Assembly: GCA_943704525.1 (NCBI GenBank)
Contig: CALSCQ010000551.1
Span: 1-11,409, forward strand
DNA: 11,409 nt
Source of the DNA: Pigoraptor vietnamica
Taxonomy: Eukaryota; Opisthokonta; Filasterea
Direction of reading: 5' to 3'
Shown here: piece after piece, positions 1 through 7,611 of the stretch
How the letters are laid out: the number at the start of each line of letters is the position of its first letter
Numbering within the stretch: position 1 is the stretch's first letter
Position numbers and translations under genes: made by a program
Notes under the pieces: model-generated
What the model saw: the letters and a program-made list of their open reading frames with translations, nothing else
What the model was told of the DNA's origin: nothing
Databases searched by the model: none

Positions 1-556
1 TATTTTCGTGATTTTTTCACCAACGCATGTCCTTTTGAGGTCTTTGCCAAGGCTACAAAAGCCGTTTCGCGGCCGCAACTGGTTTTAGAGGTGCAGTGTT
101 GTTGCCAGAATTGCACAGCAAGGTGAGAGTTACAGATCGACTTTCGAGGAAAATAAATAATGCATCATTTTGTCCAATGGACATATACCATAAATGGTAT
201 TCTCGTTATTACTGTCCAATGACATGGTGATCATGTTACCACTTTCGAGGCCGCTGATACTTTATTAATAGCCTCGTAGTTGGCCCATACTGAGAAATTT
301 TGAGTGGCGCACCCCCTCTTAGAGCCCTTGGAAAAAGCCACTGAGTGTAACAGCGGGTAACGGCATTGAAAGCCCCCGGATGATAATGAATCAAAATTGT
401 AATGAAAATGTATTCAGACTGAACCTGTCTATTGAGCGTGGCATCCGGGGTGAACTTGAGGGTTATTTTGGGCTTGATGTCGTGTTCCTATTGGTCCGAA
501 TTGGCCCTCTGAAATAATAAACAAAATTTGCCGCAAAATAGCCACCGCCCCGTGAG
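1..556. other. AT-rich intergenic or unrecognised sequence
   Basis: No open frame of useful length and no RNA gene is visible on either strand. The only hint of coding is an open stretch of 41 codons from the left edge to a TGA at 124-126. It reads plausibly (…FFTNACPFEVF…) and is followed by a donor-like AAG/GTGAGA at 120-128. It could be the end of a gene or an exon running in from the left, but there is no homology I recognise. Base composition is clearly AT-richer than in the coding exons further on. A cluster of inverted repeats at 171-240 is described separately. Confidence 0.5.
171..240. repeat. Cluster of short inverted repeats with two CCAAT cores
   Basis: Several hairpin-capable inverted repeats follow one another. 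TGTCC-AAT-GGACA lies at 171-183. ATACCAT-AA-ATGGTAT, with perfect 7-bp arms, lies at 185-200. TGTC-CAAT-GACA is at 213-224 and ACATG-GTGAT-CATGT at 222-236. The first and third share the nine bases TGTCCAATG and each carries a CCAAT core. This is seen directly. Whether they are protein-binding sites, remnants of a small transposon or chance structure cannot be told from one copy. Confidence 0.55.
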
Positions 557-830
557 TATGGCTTATGTATGGGGTTGCCATGGGCAACGATCGATTATTA
601 CTCTGCGTTCCCGCCAAATCAGGCAAGCGGAAAATAAAAATAAAAATTTTCGCGGAAACCAAATCCTGGGCAGGGCGCATCGCGTGGGTAAATAATTCCC
701 TTCACTATGGCTTGTGTATGGACTTGGGTGCGCGTAATAAAAAAATCGGGGCAGGCGGTTGCCAAGGCCCCCTCTTCCCCCAATGTATGGGCGTTGTATG
801 GCAGTGGCTCTGACTATGGGCGTTGTATGG
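557..830 (+). repeat. Four copies of a 16-nt element TATGG-N5-TGTATGG-like
   Basis: Copies are at 557-572 (TATGGCTTATGTATGG), 706-721 (TATGGCTTGTGTATGG), 786-801 and 815-830 (both TATGGGCGTTGTATGG). The first two differ at one base and lie about 150 nt apart. The last two are identical and start 29 nt apart. All four begin TATGG and end GTATGG. They lie 490 to 765 nt upstream of the start codon at 1321, so they may be promoter-proximal regulatory elements or decayed minisatellite units. Nothing inside them suggests coding. Confidence 0.6.
574..588. promoter_or_regulatory. Perfect match to the RFX X-box
   Basis: The sequence GTTGCC-ATG-GGCAAC fits the X-box consensus GTNRCC-N0-3-RGYAAC that is bound by RFX winged-helix transcription factors. 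Both half-sites are complete inverted repeats separated by three bases. It overlaps the end of the first 16-nt TATGG element region and lies about 730 nt upstream of the gene starting at 1321. RFX factors are known from opisthokonts and have been reported in amoebozoans. Use of this site is inference. Confidence 0.45.
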
Positions 831-1320
831 GGGCGCTGGGAGGGCGCTCTCTTGCACCGGCGACGTCGTTGACGCACCTGTGTGTTGCTGGTGGCTTCTC
901 TCTCACTCGCACACACTGTCGCACACACACACAGAGCCGCCTGTCTGCTTGGCTGCGATTTCGTTGAAGAGTGACGCGTCGTTTTCAATTTTGTCTTCAC
1001 AACAGAGCGTCTCGCCCACGAGCATCCTTTGAGCTTCTTGTGCCTTTTCCGCTTGGCCCCTTGTTCGTCCTCGCTCTCCGGAGCTCTGAGTTGACGCGGG
1101 GTGTTCTTGCTGAAATTGTCCTTTGAGCTCGCCTCTCTTAGACGAACACACACGTTGCTTTTGTGTCTCGCAAACCATTTTCTTCGAAAGGATTTTGCAC
1201 ATTCTCGTCCTCGCCCGTTACAAGGCTTGAGTTGACGGTGTACTCCTTTCTCTTTCATCTTTTTTACATCGACCTCTTACCCGTTCGAAGAAAGAACCTT
1301 GTGACTCTTCACCCTCCAAA

Positions 1321-2160
1321 ATGGACTGCATGACGGAGATGATGGTCCCCTCGATCGCCTTCGACGATTTTTCGTCGCTCCTCGACGTGTTCCCTGCGTC
1401 GGATGGTTCGGATGCCACGCAGCCCGTGACGCCGGCGTCGGCCCTCCCGCTCAAGCAGGACCCCTTCCTCTTTGACGAGTCGTCGCTCGACTGGGACTCG
1501 CTCCTCGGGAAGGGCATCCACGCCCCGCTCATTGACGTTTCGCCGGCGTCGCAGCCGATGGGCATCCGCAAGGCCGTCTCGCCCAAGCGCAAGGCCCCCG
1601 CCTCGCCCGTCGATGGCGGCGTTGCCAAGAAGCGCAAGTACCGCCGTGGTGAGCATCGGATGCAGCGGCGCGTGACTGCGGGCAATTTTTTGCGGTTCGT
1701 CACCTTGTAATCTCCTGTATGTCGTTTCGCTGAACCGTCACTTGTCTCTGCAGTTTCGAGCCTCCCTTCGCTCGAGGGCATCCCCATGCGCCACCGCCAG
1801 CTCCCGAAGTCGTTCTTCTCGGAGCCCAAGGTGAACACGACGGCTGCCGGCCTCGCCATGCAGGCGCGCCTCGGCATTGCCCCCGTCTTTGAGGCTGCCG
1901 CCGACAAGCCCGCGACGGTCGCCCCCGTGACTGGCGCGGTCGACGCCAAGCTCCTCTTCCGCCTCTTTGATGGCGTCGAGCAGCAGCAGAAGGTTGTCCT
2001 TGCGGCCCCCGCGCCCAAGAAGATTGACTTTGACAACTTTGGCATGGACATGTTTGCCGACGAGTGCCTCGTGCCTTCGCTCGAGGGCCTCTGCGGCATC
2101 CCGCTCATTGACCCGACGGACCTCTCGTCGATCCTCAGCGAGCTCGTCTGCACGATGTAA
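1321..2160 (+). CDS. Unrecognised nuclear protein with activation-domain-like acidic patches, two exons
   Basis: I do not recognise this gene. Exon 1 is 1321-1648 and exon 2 is 1754-2160, joined across a phase-1 GTGAGC...CTGCAG intron of 105 nt to give 244 aa. Without splicing the frame ends at 1710 with an unlikely tail. The start ATG has a good context (CCAAAATGG) after a pyrimidine-rich leader. Two basic clusters, PKRKAP (residues 88-93) and KKRKYRR (103-109), form a bipartite-looking nuclear localisation signal. Acidic/hydrophobic clusters recur: AFDDFSSLLDVF near residue 13, FDESSLDWDSLL near 51, and IDFDNFGMDMFADE near 200. A short SLxG...P motif occurs three times (residues 60-71, 115-121 and 218-229). 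The rest is rich in Ala, Pro and Ser, suggesting disorder. A transcriptional regulator or coactivator is a reasonable inference. Codon use matches the other genes, so it is probably real. Confidence 0.75.
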
Positions 2161-3275
2161 GGGCAAGATGCGCCCCCTCGACTTGTCTTTTGCGTCGCTG
2201 CTGTTGCGTTTCCCTGTCGGCTTTCTGCTTTTGCGCTGCGTTGCTTTCCCCCGTTGTCTGCCGAGGAGGCATGTACAATCCGGACCAGTAAATCCTTGTG
2301 ACGAAACTTTAAGTTTGTAGCAAACAGTTGAGGCAAAGCGTTGGAAAACGGGCTGAGAGAGGCATTGTATTTGTAGATTCACCGAGCGATGCCATTGTCG
2401 TTCAAGTTGATGACCTGCTCGTGCGAAGGAAATGCAAAACAATGAGCGCAAATATCAGGCATTACAAACAATAAGCACGCTAGAGAGAGAAAATGGGTTT
2501 GCTTCAGCAGGAAGGCAGTCACAGTGTTCTCCGCACATTTTGGCTAGGAGCATTGGTTCATCCGTTAGATTTCATCAAACGCAAAGGCCCAAATCACACA
2601 TTAGAGCACCAAAAAAACGACTGTTAAGGCACTCACCGCTGCTGCCATATTCGAGGACGACGAAAAGCGAGAACAAAGGCAATATAAATGTATCCTGTTG
2701 AAGAAGAACACCACTCACACACACACACACGCGCCCATGTGGCAAACGTTCCACCCCGGATGTTACACTTATAGATGTTGAGGGTTAACCTTTCTTCTGC
2801 TTTTTAGGTATAATATGTCCATTGTAGCCTTATTTGGCATTTCGCACTGCGTCATGCGTCCGAACTCATCCGAGCCAATTTATTTGAAAGACACCAAATT
2901 TGTCGACAGAAATGGCGAAATTGTTTCAATCTTCTGCGTCGAGTGGTCTGGCGCCTCGTTGGCATACTTTGTGCTGCAACACGCAGCAACTGAAAAGATG
3001 CGCCTGTTGCGGCTTAAAAACAGCTGCACATTCGTTCTTTGTTTTGGAGGGGAAGGTGGGCGCTCATTCTTCCGCTCATCCGTCGTTGAATGCGCCTTGT
3101 GTTAGTTTGGTTTTGCGCGAGGCAAACGGGTTTGGTATGGGTTTATATCTAACGCGAAATCACCTGTAGAGTGTGTTCGGGGCTTAAATGTTATCGCATT
3201 GCCGTCTCCTTTTCTCAAGCTGAAACTCATTAGTGTTTCCTCATTTCGTCACTCGCAGTTGCATCTTTTTTGAGA
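2161..3275. other. Intergenic region without a supported gene
   Basis: This holds the 3' UTR of the preceding gene and the promoter and leader of the COX7C-like gene. It contains a short CA tract at about 2717-2730, TATA-like stretches (TATAAAT near 2683, TTTATATC near 3142), and a pyrimidine run ending TTTTTAG at about 2800-2808. An open frame of 96 codons (2815-3105) follows that run. It has a protein-like composition but no family I recognise and lower GC than the real exons, so it is not called. Just before the next start codon there is an acceptor-like CTCGCAG ending at 3258, which may close a 5' UTR intron. Confidence 0.5.
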
Positions 3276-3652
3276 ATGATTGGCTCCCTTCTCTCGCGTT
3301 CGGCTCTTCGCGCCCGTGCCGCTCTTCCCAAGCGCGGCGGTGGCCACGGCTACGCCCGCGAGCACGACGACCTTGTCGGCGCCGCTCCCGGCCATGTGGG
3401 TGTGGCTTGTCTTCGTGCGACCCGTGAAGAGGCCTTCTCTGAATCTTTGGAACCGTCCAGAATCGACAGTCTCGTCTGTGCTGTGGAGCGGTTGACTGAT
3501 CCGACCTCTCTTCTGTTCCTCTGTAGTTCATCCCCTTCCCGACGGGCAACCGCAAGGCTGTTCAGGTCGCCGGCGCACTCTTCTTCGTTGTGGCTGTGTA
3601 TCTCCCCATCGGTGTCTGCCAGTTCCAGCTCCATAAGAAGGGCGGAAAGTAA
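3276..3652 (+). CDS. COX7C: Cytochrome c oxidase subunit, COX7C/yeast Cox8 family, two exons
   Basis: Exon 1 is 3276-3395 and exon 2 is 3527-3652. The 131-nt intron (GTGGGT...CTGTAG) is in phase 0, and the spliced protein has 81 aa. The N-terminus (MIGSLLSRSALRARAALPKR) is Arg/Ser/Ala-rich without acids, typical of a mitochondrial presequence and similar in style to the animal MLGQSIRR start. Exon 2 begins FIPFPTGNRK, matching the (N/H)xPF...N/GRK signature before the single membrane helix in COX7C and yeast Cox8. The helix spans about residues 51-72 and is followed by QLHKKGGK, equivalent to the QLLKK or QLKKSG tail. The subunit would sit in the inner mitochondrial membrane as a small accessory part of complex IV. 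The family is small and divergent, so the call rests on the PF motif, helix and tail together. The ATG has A at -3. Confidence 0.83.
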
Positions 3653-4069
3653 GGCCGGCCGGGCTCGATAGGCTACGAGACGCCCGCGACAAAACGCGTC
3701 GACCTTGACCTCGTTCGTCGTTGGCACTCTGTGGGCGTTTGAATTTTGTCGAATGTGTATTGCGGCGTGAGATATGCGCGTGGCGCCGATATGGCGTTTT
3801 AGATTAGTCGCTCTGCGGGTCGACTGGACGGTGTGCCCATCTGCGTGTGGGAACCGGCGTGTGTATATGAGATATGGCCGGAGGCTGGCCGAGTAAATGC
3901 GGCTTGGTTTGCTCTGATCGCTGCGGCTGGCACATGGGCACGTTGTGTGTCTATGGTGTATCTGCCATTCGATAGTGTGTGAATGTGTAAACGCCCAGAA
4001 AAACGCAGCTCGCACGCACGCACGCAGGCACGCAGACACGCACGCATGCAGATAATGCACGCTCCAACA
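3653..4069. other. Convergent 3' intergenic region
   Basis: This separates the stop codons of the COX7C-like gene (+) and NUP37 (-). No gene is seen in it. It is moderately GC-rich and ends with a GCAC-type simple repeat. No clear AATAAA polyadenylation signal was found for either gene. Confidence 0.6.
4009..4050. repeat. Imperfect GCAC tetranucleotide repeat
   Basis: A run built from CGCA/GCAC units with a few GGCA and GACA variants lies 20 nt beyond the NUP37 stop codon, within its probable 3' UTR. It is short and imperfect. Confidence 0.7.
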
Positions 4070-5931
4070 CTACAAATCGGCGGCCCACAAGCGCACAGAT
4101 CTCTCGCCACCCGTCGCGCACAGCGGGAGCGCTGCGTGCCACGAAAGACCGCCGACAAGGCCCTTGACAGCACCGAACGCCGGAACTCCAATGCGGTTTG
4201 CGCTGTGGATCTTGATCCCAGCGCCACTGCTTGCCGTCGCAAACAGGGACGGGTTGGAGCGCGACCACCTGCGAGTGAGAAGGAAGTGAGCTGTGGAAAG
4301 CGTAAAGCAAGACAGGGCCACACGCACTTTAGATGATGGACAATGATGCTGCGGTCGAACGGTAGTACGACTGCCCGCTAAGCGTACCTGAAGTGGCGTC
4401 CGCCCTCCGCGTGTGCGAGTCCAGACTCTGGCACCTTGCCGCTGTACGGCAGCCTCCACATTTGCCACAGGCCGCCCGCAATACCGCCGACAAGCCCCTC
4501 TGCGCGGCTGCAGTTTAGAACGACGTGCGAGAAGACCATTGCACCGATATAGAGGAATTCTCGAAAACGTCTGACGCACACAATATGATACACCAAGGTG
4601 CCACGATTAGTGAGCAGAGGGGGAGAGCGCAGCCGTGCAGTCGACTGGCGTCACTCCGTCGACAGTGCCAGAGGAGCGACCCCCAACGCCTATTCTTACT
4701 CAACTGAAAGGCGCAGGGAGAACACATACGCCCTCTGCTTGGACTCACCGTCCGCAGAGCACCAATCGGCGTCCATGAGCGGTTGCGCACTCGCGAGCAT
4801 TGAAAACAGCGGCTGGAGAACGCGCACGTCGTAAAAGCGCACGGTACCGCCCTTCTCGGCAACCATCACCTGGGACGAGCGCAAGTAGCGCATAGATTGA
4901 GACAAATGTTCAACAAGAACGCCCATTTCGAATGCAAACAGTCACTCCAATCGACGTGCCGGCGCAGCACTACGCGGCAACGGCCTTGGCGTCCAAGCAA
5001 CACAGACACACACGACAACAGACACACACGACACATCCAAGCGAATGGAGGCCCACCTTCCAGGGGTCGGAGGGGTGGCACGTGACGGCCATTCCGGGCG
5101 TGTTGAGCTGCATGGAGCCCGTCTCGCCCTGTGTGCGCGTGTCCCACAGACGGCACGAGCGGTCGTCTGAGGCGACATAGGAGGACAGTGCGTCAGCAAG
5201 CACCCCGTGCTGCCATCACGACTGGAAACCAGCACTCGCGCACACAATTCCACTGCGTGACGACAACCCTGGTCGCACAATCTTCACACACGCACGCACA
5301 ACCATGCCCACGCACCGCCGGTCGAGAGCAGCGTGTTCTCCATCGAGTGGCTGAAGGCACACGCGTTGACGTAGTTCGTGTGCCCTTCGAACGACTGCAC
5401 TTGGGCGCGCGCATCCCCAATGACCGTGGCCTCGAACAGGCGCAGCTTGAAGTCGGCGCCCGCAGCGCACAGCCTGTCGGGGATGCGAATTATCAGCACA
5501 AAATGCATAGATGCGCCAACGCAACGACGCACCGACACACTCATACAGCGACAGAGAGCACACAGAGATAGCCCCTCCAAAACGCACAACATGCGTGCGG
5601 GGTTGTGCACCACCGCAACGACGCACCGACACACTCATACAGCGACAGAGAGCACACAGAGATATAGCGCCTCCACGAACGCACACCATGCGTGCAGAGC
5701 ACTCACTCACCGAAGCGACGACATGCCGTCCTGCGACAGCGGCGCCCACGCGAGGCTGTGCAGGCGCGTGCCGTGGTGCATGTCAACAAGGGCGCGATAG
5801 GTGAGCGCAGGGCGGCGACCGTCCGTGTTGTCCTGTAGCGCTCGACGTCAGCACGTGCGCACAGGCTTAACGAAACACATTGCAAGCACGGCAGTCGACA
5901 TCAGACGAATGCAGGACGCACACCAAGCAAC

Positions 5932-5987
<56 letters not shown>

Positions 5988-6281
5988 ACTCACCACGAGC
6001 ACATTCGCAAGCGTGATCTTTGTCTCGCCACCGAAGGCAATGAGGTCGCTAGTCTCCCGGAACGGACTCCATTCGACCGCAAGCGCCGGCTCTCCGCACG
6101 CAATTTCAAGCGCAGGTTCAATCGTCATCGAGCCCGGCGCATTCTGCGTGGAAGACGCCGCAAACACGAGGCCGCCCATGGAGGGAACGAGCGCCGGGAA
6201 ACTCGTAGCGGAATGCGATGGCGTGAGGAGCGGTGTGCCCCCAAACGCGCGGGGGCTGGGGGCAACGGCCGCGCCGTCCAT
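4070..6281 (-). CDS. NUP37: Nucleoporin NUP37, WD40 protein of the Y-complex, seven exons
   Basis: Exons on the minus strand are 6281-5994, 5832-5711, 5473-5316, 5166-5057, 4869-4749, 4559-4388 and 4268-4070, giving 389 aa. Phases agree at every join. The product aligns along its length with animal NUP37 (326 aa in human). Matches include SPFRETSDLIAFGG (first blade), MHHGTRLHSLAWAP, GADFKLRLF, EGHTNYVNACAF, DDRSCRLWD, NTPGMAV, VAEKGGTVRFYD (residues 229-240), the split RWS...LFATAS, and GLSWHAALPLCATGGE near the end. NUP37 is a beta-propeller that docks on NUP160 in the Y-shaped scaffold of the nuclear pore. The first in-frame ATG is at 6281. It adds about 50 Ala/Ser/Pro-rich residues before the propeller, so the ATG at 6128 is an alternative. 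The join between exons 5 and 6 uses a GAG acceptor (4562-4560), because the CAG 11 nt upstream shifts the frame to an early stop. That is the least certain junction. Confidence 0.93.
5474..5710 (-). repeat. NUP37 intron 2 containing a 94-nt tandem duplication
   Basis: Two direct copies with a 94-nt period fill most of this 237-nt intron. Positions 5521-5570 and 5615-5664 are identical over 50 bases (starting GCAACGACGCACCGACACAC on the plus strand). Similarity continues with scattered changes to about 5600 and 5696. One copy lies near the donor and the other near the acceptor. Removing one unit would leave about 143 nt, within the range of the neighbouring introns. The donor is GTGAGTGAGT, so a second GTGAGT sits four bases further on. 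Confidence 0.9.
5935..5984. repeat. (AC)25 microsatellite in NUP37 intron 1
   Basis: This is an uninterrupted 50-nt AC run, which is a GU repeat in the NUP37 transcript. It begins nine bases after the intron 1 donor GTGAGT (5993-5988), so it sits directly beside the 5' splice site. Confidence 0.97.
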
Positions 6282-6984
6282 TGCGCACTGTAGTGCCGAC
6301 ACTGGCACGCGTCCACGGAGTAGAAGGGAGGGAGGAAGTGGGACAAAGTGCAATGTGTCGCAAGGAAGGGAGATGAAGGTCACGCGCGCCGTTTGAAACA
6401 AAAACGCGCTGAGACGAGGGACGTCTGTTCGGCACCCTTACTTAAAGTATTTATAGTTCCTCCCGAGCCTGATGTCTGGCTCTCAGTTGCTTTGTTTGGC
6501 ACACCATGTGGGTTATGAGCCTATAGATACCGTTTATGGAAAACTAAACCCGTAAAGTTTGAACATATAAAGAAATTGTGTACCATATGAGTCCATATAA
6601 GTACAAGTTGGCGCACAGCTGATCGGTCACGGGGGCTTGAGCCATCGCTGTATGGAACGAAGAGATGCACATTCTTTTTGCACTATATTTCGTCCCTTTA
6701 TCGCTGTTGCGTTGCGAGTGTAACCGCAGGTATGTGGTGGTGTGCAGGGCTGCGCATTAGAGTGGGGCTTGTGTGCGTGCACATAGGAGTGTGTGTTTCG
6801 CTGCGAGATGTGTGACAAAACCTTGTTTCTCATATTTTGAAGAAGCATCTACACACGCGCACAGACTCAGCCGCGCTTCACCCCGCTCTCCGTGCCTCCA
6901 ATCCGCAAGTTTCCTTGCCGCATCTTCATTCTCCTCCGTATTTGTAACCACTCTGCCTTCTCCTGACGTTTCAGATTTGGCACT
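6282..6984. promoter_or_regulatory. Divergent promoter region between NUP37 and SSR4
   Basis: The two start codons face away from each other across 703 nt. The middle (about 6430-6620) is AT-rich and holds TATA-like elements for each direction: TATAAATA on the minus strand at 6455-6448 and CATATAAAG on the plus strand at 6564-6572. On the SSR4 side a donor-like CAG/GTATGT at 6727-6735 and a pyrimidine-rich stretch ending GTTTCAG at 6974, ten bases before the ATG, could delimit a 5' UTR intron (about 6730-6974). These assignments are inference from sequence patterns. Confidence 0.5.
6448..6455 (-). promoter_or_regulatory. TATA box for NUP37
   Basis: TATAAATA on the minus strand lies 167 nt upstream of the NUP37 start codon. 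If transcription begins about 30 nt downstream, the leader would be about 140 nt and would contain an acceptor-like CTACAG six bases before the ATG. The match to the eukaryotic TATA consensus is exact. Function is inferred. Confidence 0.5.
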
Positions 6985-7573
6985 ATGGCCCGCGCTCTTG
7001 TGGTCGTTGCGCTGTTTGCGCTCGTCGCCTGCGTCTTTGGAGGTGAGGGGTCTCCGTCCGGCTCTCCTGCAGCTGGTCACGTGCGAGGTAGTCTTCGTAG
7101 TGAAGGAGGAAGCGCGACCAGCAGGCCAGGGAAACAGAGGCCCATGATCGACTCGTAGTTGGGTTTTCCCCCGTCTTGGCGTCGCTGTTCCCATCGCGCT
7201 TACACAGTAGCGTGTCCAGTCATTTTATCGGGTGTGCTCTTGCGTGTTGATTGCATTCCCGTTAACATCTCGCTTCATCCGGCCCCTCCTGACACCTTTG
7301 ACCTGCAGCTGAGCTGTGCGCCCACCCGGATGTCTCTGTGATTGGCGCGTACTCGAGCACGGACCTTGCGAGCGCGCACGAGGAGGCCGTCTTCGTCGCC
7401 GAGTTCCGCCTCAAGTGCGCGGGGGAGGACGTCAAGGTGGGCGCGCGCCTGTGTGTGGCATCTCTCCGCTCTGCAATAACGAGGCGTTCTGAATCAAACG
7501 AAATTGCATTTGCTTTGTATGAAATGGTGGCTGGATGTGTCGAAACTGTTGCCACACTTTGCGCGCGCATACA

Positions 7574-7611
<38 letters not shown>

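Noticed and set aside
563-1258. A 231-codon minus-strand open frame over the upstream region
   Set aside because: It is low-complexity, basic and Cys/Arg-rich, partly translated from simple repeats, with no domain. The plus-strand leader and regulatory elements explain the region better.
1649-1710. Read-through of the first gene's intron giving a 129-aa protein
   Set aside because: Splicing restores a long frame with the same composition and motifs, and the site pair GTGAGC...CTGCAG is good. The read-through tail looks non-coding.
1218-2336. A 372-codon open frame on the minus strand opposite the unknown nuclear gene
   Set aside because: It mirrors the GC-rich codons of the plus-strand gene, crosses that gene's intron and UTRs, and has an Arg/Ser-rich, featureless composition. 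It is most likely a shadow of the codon bias.
4560-4748. An extra small NUP37 exon using the AATAG or TTGAG acceptor-like sites near 4690
   Set aside because: The reading frame allowed by phase gives a peptide lacking WD40 features and no suitable donor follows. Skipping straight to 4559 reproduces the NUP37 alignment.
5935-5984. AC/GT tract read as repetitive Cys-Val or Thr-His protein sequence
   Set aside because: It lies inside an intron with well-supported splice sites. The peptide is a by-product of the microsatellite.
6128-6401. An upstream extension of NUP37 starting at 6401
   Set aside because: The codon at 6401 is TTG, not ATG. The first in-frame ATG is at 6281, and the sequence before it is pyrimidine-rich leader with a nearby TATA box.
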